Origin: JADJVL01 sp046331545
GTDB taxonomy: Bacteria; Acidobacteriota; Holophagae; Holophagales; Holophagaceae
Direction: 5' to 3'
NCBI GenBank assembly: GCA_046331545.1
Contig: JAXLQR010000002.1
Span: 3,162,001-3,226,000, forward strand
DNA: 64,000 nt
How positions within the stretch are numbered: position 1 is the first letter of the stretch; every line of letters begins with the position of its first letter. The notes below the pieces were generated by a model. The model had not been told where the DNA came from. It saw nothing but the letters and a program-made list of their open reading frames with translations, and ran no database searches. The translations under genes were made by a program, and so were the position numbers. Shown in pieces: positions 18,876 to 27,009 of the stretch.

Positions 18876-20111
18876 GTGAGCACGCGCCACCTGTCCCGAA
18901 CTTCCCTCCTCGTCGTCGGCGCCGCCTCCGTGGCCTTCGCGCAGGCGCCCACGCTGCTCACCGGCAAGTCCGACCCGGGCCTCACGACGCTCACCCTGAC
19001 CGGCGTCTGGCCCGGGGCCACCTCGGTCCCCACCCTGGTCAAGCTCCGGAACGTGGCCCTCACCGGGCTGACCTACCAGCCCGGCCCGCCCCAGACCCTC
19101 GTGGCCAACCTTCCAGCCGGCACGACGCCGGGGACCTACCACGTCGTGGCCTGGGCGCCGGACGGGAACGTGTACCAGCTCGACGTCACCCTCGGCGCGG
19201 TCGGACCCACCGGGGCCCCGGGGCCCCAGGGCATCCAGGGACCGACGGGACCCACGGGCGCCACCGGCGGCATCGGGCCCGTCTGGCCCACCGGCGCCAC
19301 GGGCGTCGCGGGTCCCACGGGCCCCACCGGGCCGACGGGTCCCATCGGCGTGACCGGCGCGACGGGGCCGACCGGACCCACGGGCGCCACGGGCATCCAG
19401 GGGCCCACGGGCCCGACCGGACCGACGGGCGCGACCGGTGCCACCGGAGCCACGGGGGCCACCGGCGCGACCGGAGCCACCGGCGCGACCGGAGCCACCG
19501 GCCCGACGGGGGCCACGGGCGCCACGGGGAACACCGGGGCCACGGGCGCGACGGGGCCCACGGGCGCCACCGGGGTCCAGGGACCCACCGGCCCCACCGG
19601 ACCGACCGGGGCCACCGGGGCCACGGGAACCGTTTCCGGCATGACCTTCGACGCCAACGGCAACGTCATCTGGCCCGCCATCCGGGCCAACCTGAACAGC
19701 GCGCTGATGCAGACCTCGGGCCTGCCCGTGTTCATCGACAGCAACAACACCCTGGGCGTGCTCAACTCCTCCCGTCGCTTCAAGGACAACATCCGTCCGA
19801 TGGGGGACCAGAGCGAGGCCCTGCTCCAGCTCCGGCCCGTCACCTTCACCTACACGGCCACCGGCGGCGCGCCGCAGCCCGTCCAGTTCGGCCTCATCGC
19901 CGAGGAGGTCGCGGAGGTGATGCCGGGGATGGTGGTGCTGGGACGCGACGGGCGGCCCTTCTCGGTGGCCTACCAGTTCCTCGCGCCCATGCTCCTCAAC
20001 GAGTTCCAGAAGCAGCACCAGGTCATCCAGCGCCAGCGGGAGGAGATCCAGACCCTCCAGCTGCGCCTGGAGCGCCTGGAACGCCTGGTGGAGTCCCTGG
20101 GTTCCCGCTAG
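18876..20111 (+). CDS. Collagen-like secreted protein with S74 intramolecular chaperone domain
   Basis: 411 residues from a GTG with AGGAGA upstream. Signal peptide 1-23 (ending VAFAQ). Residues 24-106 form a small beta-rich IPT-like domain. Residues 107-253 are about 49 Gly-X-Y triplets, mostly GPT and GAT, with one break (WPT) and a run of eight GAT. The C-terminal part (about 290-411) is a Peptidase_S74 chaperone domain: the Ser-Lys dyad is S298/K303 in SSRRFKDNI, followed by FGLIAEEVAEV and a terminal coiled coil (QRQREEIQTLQLRLERLERL). S74 domains trimerise phage fibres and then cut themselves off just before the serine. A secreted trimeric fibre is inferred. First gene of an apparent five-gene operon; a weak promoter (TTGTGG, 16 bases, GATCAT) lies at 18798-18825. 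Confidence 0.88.
   Translation: MSTRHLSRTSLLVVGAASVAFAQAPTLLTGKSDPGLTTLTLTGVWPGATSVPTLVKLRNVALTGLTYQPGPPQTLVANLPAGTTPGTYHVVAWAPDGNVYQLDVTLGAVGPTGAPGPQGIQGPTGPTGATGGIGPVWPTGATGVAGPTGPTGPTGPIGVTGATGPTGPTGATGIQGPTGPTGPTGATGATGATGATGATGATGATGATGPTGATGATGNTGATGATGPTGATGVQGPTGPTGPTGATGATGTVSGMTFDANGNVIWPAIRANLNSALMQTSGLPVFIDSNNTLGVLNSSRRFKDNIRPMGDQSEALLQLRPVTFTYTATGGAPQPVQFGLIAEEVAEVMPGMVVLGRDGRPFSVAYQFLAPMLLNEFQKQHQVIQRQREEIQTLQLRLERLERLVESLGSR
19194..19634 (+). repeat. DNA repeat encoding Gly-X-Y triplets
   Basis: Nine-base-period repeat of the GGN-GCN/CCN-ACN type coding the collagen-like arm. Third bases vary between units, so the array is conserved at protein level more than at DNA level. Such tracts are prone to slippage and length variation. 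Confidence 0.85.
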
Positions 20112-20157
20112 GGTCCCGGCCGCGCACCCCCTCCCTCCGGACGACACGAGGCGCTCC

Positions 20158-21468
20158 ATGGCATCCCCGCTCCGATTCCCCACCCCCTTCCCGGGCCGGC
20201 GCACCTTCCTCGCCCAGCTCGGCCTCTGGGGCTCCGCCCTGGCGGGCCTCCCCGGCTTCGCGAAGGCCGCCCCGCGGTCCGCGCCCCGGGACGCGCCCCC
20301 GCCCCCGGCCCTCGCCGGCCGCATCGGCTTCCTGCTCCCCGCCGCGGCCCGCGGCCTGGGGGAGGACCTCGGGGCCGGCCTGGACCTGGCCTTCTCGGCC
20401 TCCCCGGCCGGGGGCCCGGCTCCGCAGGTCGAGCTGGTCCGCCGCGCCTGCACCCTTTCGCCATCGGCCTACCGGCGCGCCGCGGAGGCCCTGCTCGGGG
20501 AGGACGGGGCGGACCTGGTGGTGGTCCTCGGCCAGCCGGCCCTGGTCCAGGGCCTCGGCGCCCTCTTCGCCAAGGCCGAATGCTCCCTGCTCGTGGTGGA
20601 TGGCGGCGCCAACCTGGTGCGCCCCGCCGACCGCGACCCCTGGATCTTCTACAACACCCTCGGCGCCTGGGAGTCCAGCTGGGCCCTCGGCCGGTGGGCC
20701 ACCCGCGCCTACGGCGAGGGCGGCTTCCTCGTGACCTCGGCCTTCGAAGGCGGCCATGACGCCCTGTCCGCCTTCCGCCTCGGGACCCTCTCGGAGGGCG
20801 GCTTCGAGAAGGGCCGCCACATCCCCGGCATGCCCCTGCAGGAGGCGCCGGGCGGCCTTTCCGCGGCCGAGTCGGTGGATCGCGTCCGGCGGCTCCGTCC
20901 CTCCTTCGTGGCCGCGCTGCTGGGCCGGGGCGAAGGCCTGGAGTTCCTGTCGGCCTTCCTGAAGGCCGGCCTGGTCGGGGAGGTCCCGCTGGTGGGCACG
21001 CCCTACCTCGTCGAGGAGGCGCTCGCCGCGGGCCTCGGCGCGGCCGTGGAGGGTTGCGTCACGGCTTCCGCCTGGACCTCCGGGCTCGCCACCGCGTCCA
21101 ACCGCGCCTTCCTCGCCGCCTACCGCCGCCGCGCCGGCCGCGAGGCCTCCTCCTTCGCGGCCCTGGGCTTCGACACCGGCCGCCTGCTGGTGTCGGCGAT
21201 GCAGGATGGGGGCGGCCACGCCCGCTTCGTGCGGGAGGCCCTCGAGCGCGCCACCTGGGAGGGCCCTGGCGGCCCCCGGTCCATGGACGCCGCGACCCAC
21301 GTCTCCCGGGGCCAGGTGCATCTCAGCCGCTGTGGCGCGGCCGGCCCCGGCGCGGCCGGCCAAGGCCTCCTCGCCAGCGAGCCGGCCCTCGGCCTCGCCG
21401 ACATCGCCGTGGACGGCCTCCTGCGCGGTCGACGCCAGGCCGTCGTGAACCCCTATCCCGTCTACTGA
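20158..21468 (+). CDS. Tat-exported type-1 periplasmic-binding-fold protein
   Basis: 436 residues. The N terminus has a twin-arginine-like signal (GRRTFLAQLGLWGSALAGLPG, R14-R15). The rest follows the LivJ/Peripla_BP_6 fold: GRIGFLLPAAARGLGEDLGAGLDLAF, DLVVVLGQP, FVAALLGRGEGLEFLSAFLKAGL, and a C-terminal YRRRAGREASSFAALGFDTGRLL typical of these proteins. No permease or ATPase lies beside it, so it probably acts as an orphan ligand sensor or scaffold in the fibre locus. It starts 46 bases after the collagen-like gene. Confidence 0.78.
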   Translation: MASPLRFPTPFPGRRTFLAQLGLWGSALAGLPGFAKAAPRSAPRDAPPPPALAGRIGFLLPAAARGLGEDLGAGLDLAFSASPAGGPAPQVELVRRACTLSPSAYRRAAEALLGEDGADLVVVLGQPALVQGLGALFAKAECSLLVVDGGANLVRPADRDPWIFYNTLGAWESSWALGRWATRAYGEGGFLVTSAFEGGHDALSAFRLGTLSEGGFEKGRHIPGMPLQEAPGGLSAAESVDRVRRLRPSFVAALLGRGEGLEFLSAFLKAGLVGEVPLVGTPYLVEEALAAGLGAAVEGCVTASAWTSGLATASNRAFLAAYRRRAGREASSFAALGFDTGRLLVSAMQDGGGHARFVREALERATWEGPGGPRSMDAATHVSRGQVHLSRCGAAGPGAAGQGLLASEPALGLADIAVDGLLRGRRQAVVNPYPVY

Positions 21469-21483
21469 TCCCAGGAGCACCCC

Positions 21484-22011
21484 ATGGAAGGCACCATCGG
21501 AGAAATCAGGCTCTTCGCCGGCAACTTCGCGCCCCGCACGTGGGCCTTCTGCCAAGGCCAGATCCTCGCCATCTCGCAGAACACCGCCCTCTTCTCCATC
21601 CTGGGCACGACCTACGGCGGCAACGGGCAGACCACCTTCGGCCTCCCGGACCTGCGGGGCCGCGTCCCCGTGGGCACCGGCACCGGTCCGGGCCTGCCGA
21701 ACGTGGTGATGGGCCAGGCCGCCGGCGAGCCCGCCCACACGCTGAGCATCACGGAGATCCCCGCCCACAACCACACCGCCACCAGCCCGGCGGCCACCGC
21801 CTCCACCACGGCCACCCCGGGCACCGGCGTGGCCGTGGGCCCCGCCACCCTCGGGGCGGCGGTCTCGAAGAATTTCGGCACCGCGGACGGCTCCCTGGCG
21901 GCGCCAAGCATCGGGATCGCGGGGGGCAGCCAGCCCCACAACAACATGCAGCCCTACCTGGGCATGAACTACATCATCTGCCTGCAGGGCATCTTCCCCG
22001 CACGGAACTAG
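21484..22011 (+). CDS. Tail-collar domain protein (MdpB-like), copy 1
   Basis: 175 residues. The N-terminal phage tail-collar domain reads MEGTIGEIRLFAGNFAPR, CQGQILAISQNTALFSILGTTYGG, TTFGLPDLRGRVPVG, and the protein ends NNMQPYLGMNYIICLQGIFPARN, all typical of microcystin-dependent-protein homologues. In phages this fold caps fibres; chromosomal copies are of unknown function. A GGAG site precedes the ATG. The sequence between residues 95 and 140 is Ala/Thr-rich and probably a flexible exposed loop. Confidence 0.9.
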   Translation: MEGTIGEIRLFAGNFAPRTWAFCQGQILAISQNTALFSILGTTYGGNGQTTFGLPDLRGRVPVGTGTGPGLPNVVMGQAAGEPAHTLSITEIPAHNHTATSPAATASTTATPGTGVAVGPATLGAAVSKNFGTADGSLAAPSIGIAGGSQPHNNMQPYLGMNYIICLQGIFPARN

Positions 22012-22020
22012 GAGCAGGCC

Positions 22021-22548
22021 ATGGAAGGCACCCTCGCCGAGATCCGCTTCTTCGCCGGCAACTTCCCCCCCCGGGGCTGGTTCTTCTGCAACGGGCAGCT
22101 CCTCTCCATCGCCCAGAACACCGCCCTCTTCTCCCTCCTGGGCACCACCTACGGCGGAGACGGCCAGGTCACCTTCGGCCTGCCGGACTTCCGGGGCCGC
22201 GTGGCCGTGGGCACGGGGCAGGGGCCCGGACTGCCCCCCGTGCAGCTCGGGGAGATGGCCGGGGCTCCCACCCACACGCTGATCTCCACGGAGATGCCGG
22301 CCCACAACCACACGGCCTCGGCCCCCGGGGCCAGCGCCGCCACCACGGCCGTCCCCGGGACCGGCCTGGCCGCGGGCCCCGCCACCCTGGGCGCGGGCGT
22401 CTCGAAGAACTTCGGCACGCCCAACGCCTCCCTCGCGCCGCCCACCATCGGCCTCGCGGGCGGAAGCCAGCCGCACAACAACATGCAGCCCTACCTGGGC
22501 CTCAACTACGTGATCTGCTCGGAGGGCATCTACCCCTCCCGCAACTGA
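22021..22548 (+). CDS. Tail-collar domain protein (MdpB-like), copy 2
   Basis: 175 residues, exactly the same length as copy 1 and clearly a tandem duplicate: EIRFFAGNFPPRGWFFCNGQ, SLLGTTYGGDGQVTFGLPDFRGR and NNMQPYLGLNYVICSEG align without gaps. It starts 9 bases after copy 1 with its own GGAG site, and its stop shares one base with the formyltransferase start (TGATG). Differences cluster in the surface loop and the first cysteine segment (CNGQ versus CQGQ), hinting at division of labour between the two subunits. Confidence 0.9.
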   Translation: MEGTLAEIRFFAGNFPPRGWFFCNGQLLSIAQNTALFSLLGTTYGGDGQVTFGLPDFRGRVAVGTGQGPGLPPVQLGEMAGAPTHTLISTEMPAHNHTASAPGASAATTAVPGTGLAAGPATLGAGVSKNFGTPNASLAPPTIGLAGGSQPHNNMQPYLGLNYVICSEGIYPSRN

Positions 22549-23459
22549 TGCGCGTCCTCCTCGCCGCGGACGGCGCCCTCGCCGCGCCCCTGCTCGCCAG
22601 CCTCGCCGGCGCGGGCCATCTCCACGGCGCCGCCTGGGGCGCGGCGGATCCCGCCTGCCGGGACTGGGTCCGGCAGGCCTGCGCGGCGGCCGGAGCGGCC
22701 TTCCTGGCGGCGGACGGGCCCGCGTCCCTCGCGGGCTGGGGCTCCGCCGCCGATGCGGACGTGGCCCTGGCCTTCGGCTGGCCGTGGAAGATTCCACCCC
22801 CGCTGCGGGAGGCCCCGCGCTGGGGCTGGATCAACCTCCACGGCGGCGCGCTGCCGGGCTTCCGCGGGCCCCAGCCGCTCTTCTGGCAGCTCCGGGAGGG
22901 CGCCGAGTCCGCCCAGCTCGTGGCCCACCTCATGGACGGCGGGCTGGACACGGGGCCCGTCCTGGCCAGCCTGCCCGTGGGCTTCGGCCCGCGGCCGACC
23001 CACGGCTCCGCCTCGCGGGCCCTGGCCCAGGCGGCACCGGCCCTGGCGGGGGCGGTCCTCGACACCTTGTCCCGGGAGGGCGCGGCGGCCCTCGCCCGCG
23101 CCACGCCGCAGGCCGGGGAGGCGCGCATCCGCCCCCGGCCCGGAATGGAGGACGTGCGCATCGCCTGGGACCGCATGGGCGCCGACCAGGTGGACGCGCT
23201 GGTGCGGGCCTGCAACCCCTGGAACCTGGGCGCCTGGACTGCCCTCGAGGGCGAGCCGTGCCGCCTCCTGGAGACCTCGCCCCTGGGTGCGCTGGACGGC
23301 GCTCCCGGCACGGTCCGCCCCCTCGGCGACGGCGGCCTCGCCGTGGCCTGCCGGGACGGGCGCGGCCTCCGCCTCGGCCTGCTGCGGCTGGAGGACGGGT
23401 TCTATTCCGGCGCGCGGCTGCGGGAGCTCGGCCTGGGCGGCGGGGCGCGCTTCGCCTGA
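22548..23459 (+). CDS. Formyltransferase-fold protein (Fmt/ArnA-like)
   Basis: 303 residues from an ATG overlapping the previous stop. The catalytic Asn-His-Asp set of 10-formyltetrahydrofolate-dependent formyltransferases is present: N96 and H98 in WINLHGGALPGFRG, and D134 in MDGGLDTGPVL. A C-terminal Fmt-like beta domain follows (about 200-300; RACNPWNLGAWT). True Fmt lies next to def as a rule, and no peptide deformylase is near, so the acceptor is probably an amino-sugar or a protein or peptide amine in this locus. The acceptor is not known. Confidence 0.8.
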   Translation: MRVLLAADGALAAPLLASLAGAGHLHGAAWGAADPACRDWVRQACAAAGAAFLAADGPASLAGWGSAADADVALAFGWPWKIPPPLREAPRWGWINLHGGALPGFRGPQPLFWQLREGAESAQLVAHLMDGGLDTGPVLASLPVGFGPRPTHGSASRALAQAAPALAGAVLDTLSREGAAALARATPQAGEARIRPRPGMEDVRIAWDRMGADQVDALVRACNPWNLGAWTALEGEPCRLLETSPLGALDGAPGTVRPLGDGGLAVACRDGRGLRLGLLRLEDGFYSGARLRELGLGGGARFA

Positions 23460-23472
23460 GCGGCCGGGGCCC

Positions 23473-24153
23473 TCAGGGCCGGGCCCAGCGGCGGGTGAGC
23501 ACCGCGATCTGCTGCTGGAGGTCCGTGGCCTCCGGCGTCGCCGGATCCAGCCGCCGGTGCACGTCCTCCAGGCCCGCCAGCACCTCGCGATGGCCGGCGT
23601 CCGGCACGAGGCTGTGGATCCAGGCGGCCATGACGCGCCGCGTGCCGGCGCGGAGCGGCGCGACGCGATGGACGCGGTCGCAGGGATAGACCACCGCGTG
23701 GCCAGCGGGAGGCCGGAAGGCCGCGGCTCCAGGGCCGCGCAGTTCCAGGTCGCCGCCCTCGTAGGCTTCGGGACCGTCCAGGAAGACCGTGATCGCGAAG
23801 TCGGTGCGCCGGGGAGGCTGTCCCATCAGCGGACTGTCCACGTGCCAGCCGTAGCCCATCCCGGCCTCGTAACGGGCGAAGCGGGGGGAATGGAGGTCGA
23901 GGGGGCGCGCGTGCGCGCGCAGGCGCTCCGAGGCGTTGGCCGCCTGCAGGAGGAGGCGCTGCAGCCTCCCGAGGGAGGCGAGGTCCCCGGCGTCCACCTG
24001 GAGGTTCCGCTTCACGGCCCGGGCCGCGTCGGTGGCCGTGGCCGCGCCTTCGCTGAACCGGGCCCGGTCGAAGACCTCCCGCGCCTCGGCGAGGGCCTCC
24101 GGGGGAAGGAAGTCCGGGAGCAGGCAGGGGCCGGGCGGGGAGGGCGGCGTCAT
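23473..24153 (-). CDS. PKHD-type 2-oxoglutarate/Fe(II) hydroxylase (YbiX/PiuC-like)
   Basis: 226 residues. The iron triad is H104-x-D106 (YGWHVDSPLMG) and H162 (DRVHRV), with the 2-oxoglutarate arginine in GTRRVMAAWIHSLV (about R172). SDFAITVFL-like strand and EGGDLEL are family features. Relatives hydroxylate proline or related residues, though substrates of YbiX-type proteins are unproven. It converges on the formyltransferase gene and is the second gene of a two-gene unit with the sulfotransferase-like gene (4-base overlap). Confidence 0.88.
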   Translation of the reverse strand: MTPPSPPGPCLLPDFLPPEALAEAREVFDRARFSEGAATATDAARAVKRNLQVDAGDLASLGRLQRLLLQAANASERLRAHARPLDLHSPRFARYEAGMGYGWHVDSPLMGQPPRRTDFAITVFLDGPEAYEGGDLELRGPGAAAFRPPAGHAVVYPCDRVHRVAPLRAGTRRVMAAWIHSLVPDAGHREVLAGLEDVHRRLDPATPEATDLQQQIAVLTRRWARP

Positions 24154-25106
24154 GGGTCGCGCCTTTCAGAACGGAGGCTGTCCAGGAGGGTGTAGGCGGC
24201 TTCCAAGGGCGGCGGCGCGGGTGCGGCTGGACGCGGCGGCTGGAAGACGAGGCCCGGACGCTTGCCGTCCAGGGCGGCGCGGGCCCGCGCGGCCTCCAGC
24301 ACGGCCGGATCCGGGTCCGGGCCCAGGCTCCGCAGGAGGCGGCGGTGGCACGCCTCGGCGCCGGCCTCGAAGTCCAGGAGGAAGGCGCCGGGATCCGACG
24401 CGGCCACCTTCGCCATCCAGGCGAAGAGGCGCGCGAGGACCCGCTCGAAGTAGCGGTCGAAGACCTCCTCCGCCGGGACGCCCGGCTGAAGGGCCGGGAG
24501 GTCCCCGGCCTCGAGGCCGAACAGCTCCGCGGGCAGGACGCCCGGAATGGCCTGGAGGCCCCGCAGGCGCCGCTGGCTCTCGAGGATGGGGCCCGGCCGG
24601 CGGTAGAGCAGGGCGAAGGGCACCCCGGGGAAGAGGGCCCGAAGCGCGCCGTGGTAGGCCAGGGCCCAGGAGTCCAGCTTCACCACCAGCCGCCGTTCCG
24701 AGGCCCGCTGCCGCTGTCCCAGCAGGCGCAGGAGGGCGGGGATCCGGGCCGCCTGGCCGTGGCGGGCCAGGTGGTCGAGGAGGGGCGGCTCGGAGAGCAC
24801 GACGGTCGCGGGGTCCGTGGCCAGCATCTGGGCCAGGAGGGTCGAGCCGCACCGGGAGACGTGGAAGATGAACAGGGCCGGCGCCGCGGCGGGCAGGCCG
24901 TCCAGGGGCGCGTCCAGCGCCTCGCCGGCGGTGCGGACCGGACGGCGGTCCCGCGTGGTCCTTCGCAGCCGGCGGAGGGCGTCCTCGAAGAAGGGCTCCA
25001 GGAAGGGACGGCCGTCCAGGGGAAGCCACTCCAGCGCCTCCTGCCCCTCCGTGGGCCTCCAGGGGATCCAGCCCGCGAGGGGATGGGTCTGCGCGGCCTC
25101 GTGCAA
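24150..25106 (-). CDS. Sulfotransferase-like protein
   Basis: 318 residues. Residues 78-93 (LFIFHVSRCGSTLLAQ) match the 5'-phosphosulfate-binding loop of PAPS-dependent sulfotransferases, and LYRRPGPILESQ resembles the 3'-phosphate site. The rest is weakly conserved. It would transfer sulfate from PAPS to a hydroxyl group, and the neighbouring hydroxylases could create such hydroxyls on the collagen-like or collar proteins; this link is inferred. Start at 25106, divergent from the Asp-hydroxylase gene with a 60-base gap. Confidence 0.78.
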   Translation of the reverse strand: MHEAAQTHPLAGWIPWRPTEGQEALEWLPLDGRPFLEPFFEDALRRLRRTTRDRRPVRTAGEALDAPLDGLPAAAPALFIFHVSRCGSTLLAQMLATDPATVVLSEPPLLDHLARHGQAARIPALLRLLGQRQRASERRLVVKLDSWALAYHGALRALFPGVPFALLYRRPGPILESQRRLRGLQAIPGVLPAELFGLEAGDLPALQPGVPAEEVFDRYFERVLARLFAWMAKVAASDPGAFLLDFEAGAEACHRRLLRSLGPDPDPAVLEAARARAALDGKRPGLVFQPPRPAAPAPPPLEAAYTLLDSLRSERRDP

Positions 25107-25166
25107 GCGTCCTCCCGGTCCAGTCTAGCGCTGGGCCGGGGCCGGGCTGGAATGGGATGATGGCTC

Positions 25167-26234
25167 ATGGCCGATGCATTCTCGCCCCGGGGAAGCCTCC
25201 TGCAGGACCGCATCCGCCTGCCCCTGCACTGCCCGGTGGAGGAGCTTCTGGCGGAGGTCCGGGCCCTCCCGGAGGCGGCCTGGGTCGACCACTTCGTGCC
25301 GCAGCACTACGAGGGGAGCTGGCGGGTGCTCCCCCTGCGCGGGCCCGCGGGCGAGACCCATCCCATCCGGATGGCCACGTCGAACCCCTGCGTGGACGAC
25401 TTCGAGGACACGCCCTTCCTGGGGGAGGCCGCCCGCCGGCTGCTGTCGCGGTTCCGCTGCCCCCTGCTCTCGACGCGGGTCATGGCCCTCGGGCCCGGCT
25501 CCCGCGTCCTGGAGCACCGCGACCACGACCTGGACGGCGCCGACGGCGTGGTGCGCCTCCACGTCCCCCTGGCCACCCATCCCGGCGTCAGCTTCCTCCT
25601 GAACGGCGAGCCCGTGCCCTTCCGGGCCGGCGAGGCCTGGTGCCTGCGCCTCAGCGATCCCCACGCGGTCGTCAACGATGGGCCGGACCCGCGCCTCCAC
25701 CTCGTCGTGGACGCGCGCCTGGATCCCTGGCTGCGCGCGCTGCTGGCGATGCCTCCCGAGGTCTCCGCGATGCTCGCCTTCGTCCAGCGCGTCGGGCTGG
25801 ACTGGGCGCTGGCGGAGCTTCCGGGCGGGACCGTGCTCCCGGGGCTGGACGTCGCGGAGGGGCGCATCCTCGTGGATCCGGCGCGGCTCCGGCATCCCGG
25901 CGACGTCCTCCACGAGGCGGGGCATCTCGCCGTGCTCCTTCCCGAGGAACGGAAGGCCCCCGACGCCCCGGGGCTGAGGGACCCCGGCCTCGAGATGGCC
26001 TCCATGGCCTGGTCCTACGCCGCCGCGGTCCATCTCGGCCTTCCGCCGGAGGTGGTGTTCCACCCCGATGGCTACCGCGGCGAGGCCGAGCGGATCCTCG
26101 CGACCTACCGCGCCGGCGCCAACCTCGGCCAGCCCCTGCTGGCCTGGATGGAGATGACCTCCTGGCAGGGGCATGGGCCGGGGGAGCCCTTCCCGGCGAT
26201 GGCGCGCTGGGTGCGGGACGCGCCTACTCGATGA
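25167..26234 (+). CDS. Asp/Asn beta-hydroxylase fused to a HEAGH metallopeptidase-like domain
   Basis: 355 residues in two parts. Residues 1-190 are an aspartyl/asparaginyl beta-hydroxylase: E116-H117-R118-D119 (LEHRDHD) supplies the first iron ligand, VRLHVPL and H166 (DPHAVVNDG) the rest, and R176 may bind 2-oxoglutarate. Residues 200-355 contain H249-E-A-G-H253, a zinc-metallopeptidase-type HExxH, with a possible third ligand at E276 (GLEMASMAWSYAAA). The fusion of these two activities is unusual. It sits next to the sulfotransferase and PKHD hydroxylase genes. The final 11 bases overlap the convergent TonB-like gene. Confidence 0.82.
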   Translation: MADAFSPRGSLLQDRIRLPLHCPVEELLAEVRALPEAAWVDHFVPQHYEGSWRVLPLRGPAGETHPIRMATSNPCVDDFEDTPFLGEAARRLLSRFRCPLLSTRVMALGPGSRVLEHRDHDLDGADGVVRLHVPLATHPGVSFLLNGEPVPFRAGEAWCLRLSDPHAVVNDGPDPRLHLVVDARLDPWLRALLAMPPEVSAMLAFVQRVGLDWALAELPGGTVLPGLDVAEGRILVDPARLRHPGDVLHEAGHLAVLLPEERKAPDAPGLRDPGLEMASMAWSYAAAVHLGLPPEVVFHPDGYRGEAERILATYRAGANLGQPLLAWMEMTSWQGHGPGEPFPAMARWVRDAPTR

Positions 26235-26955
26235 AGAACCCGACGCCCTGCCAGACCTTCACCCGCGTGGTGCCGTCCTTGCCCCGCGCGGGCTCGAAGA
26301 CGAGACGCTTGGCGGCGTCCACGCAGGCGTCGTTCGCCGCCTGGACGTACTTGTCGTCGCCGGGGAGCCCCTGGAGCAGCCTCGTCTGGAGCACCTCCCC
26401 GTTCTCGCTCACCAGGACGTTCACCACCACCACCCCGCGGTCCACCTTCTTCACCTTGGGCGTCACGCGGTTCAGGTTGATGGGCCGCGCAGGGAGGATG
26501 TCCGGGCTGTAGCCCACGAGGCCTCCCTCGGGCACGGAACCCTGGAGCTTCGCGGTGGCCGCCTCCAGCTCCTGCTTCAGCCGGGCGTTCTCCTCCCGGA
26601 GCGTGCCGTTCTCGGCCTTCGCCGCCTTCAGCTCCTTCACGATCTCGTCCCCGCCCGCCTTGTTCTCCTGGAGGGTCGCCTTGAGCTGCTCCAGCTCCCG
26701 GCGGGAGGCGGCGGCCTCCTCCCGGGCGAGGTCGCGGCTCTTCACGGCGTCGGCGAGGTCGCCGCCTTCCGCGGCCTGGGAGGCCAGCTTTCCCTTCAGT
26801 TCGTCCCGCTCGGCGGTGAGCCTCGCGACCTGGGCCTGGAGGGCCGAGGTGGAAGGCCTGGCCGCCTTGGACGCGGGCTTCCGGGGCTTCTTCTGGGACG
26901 GGGCGGCCCCGAGGAGGGAGGGCAGGACCAGGGCAAGGGTCAGGGCTCGGCGCAT
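26224..26955 (-). CDS. Periplasmic coiled-coil protein with TonB C-terminal domain
   Basis: 243 residues: a signal peptide (1-18), a basic linker, a long charged coiled coil (about 38-140, heptads of LTAERDELKGK / LKAAKAENGTLREEN type) and a TonB-like C-terminal domain (VVNVLVSENGEVLQTRLLQG, VDAAKRLVFEPARGKDG). No N-terminal anchor helix remains after the cleavage site, so it may be a soluble periplasmic TonB-like protein rather than an energiser working with ExbBD. No exbB/exbD are nearby. Confidence 0.75.
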   Translation of the reverse strand: MRRALTLALVLPSLLGAAPSQKKPRKPASKAARPSTSALQAQVARLTAERDELKGKLASQAAEGGDLADAVKSRDLAREEAAASRRELEQLKATLQENKAGGDEIVKELKAAKAENGTLREENARLKQELEAATAKLQGSVPEGGLVGYSPDILPARPINLNRVTPKVKKVDRGVVVVNVLVSENGEVLQTRLLQGLPGDDKYVQAANDACVDAAKRLVFEPARGKDGTTRVKVWQGVGFFIE

Positions 26956-27009
26956 CGGGACCTCGGCGTTCGGATGGCTCCAGTCTAGCCCGCCCCGGCC
27001 CCCGCGGGC

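Noticed and set aside
19194..19634. Short tandem repeats that might be a CRISPR array
   Set aside because: They encode Gly-X-Y triplets in frame inside a gene with a signal peptide and S74 domain; there are no spacers.
20158..23459. Prophage cassette suggested by the tail-collar genes
   Set aside because: No terminase, portal, capsid, tail-tube, lysis or integrase genes; neighbours are modification enzymes and housekeeping genes.
23460..23472. Terminator between the convergent formyltransferase and PKHD genes
   Set aside because: GC-rich partial dyad only, overlapping the PKHD stop codon, with no clear loop or T tract.
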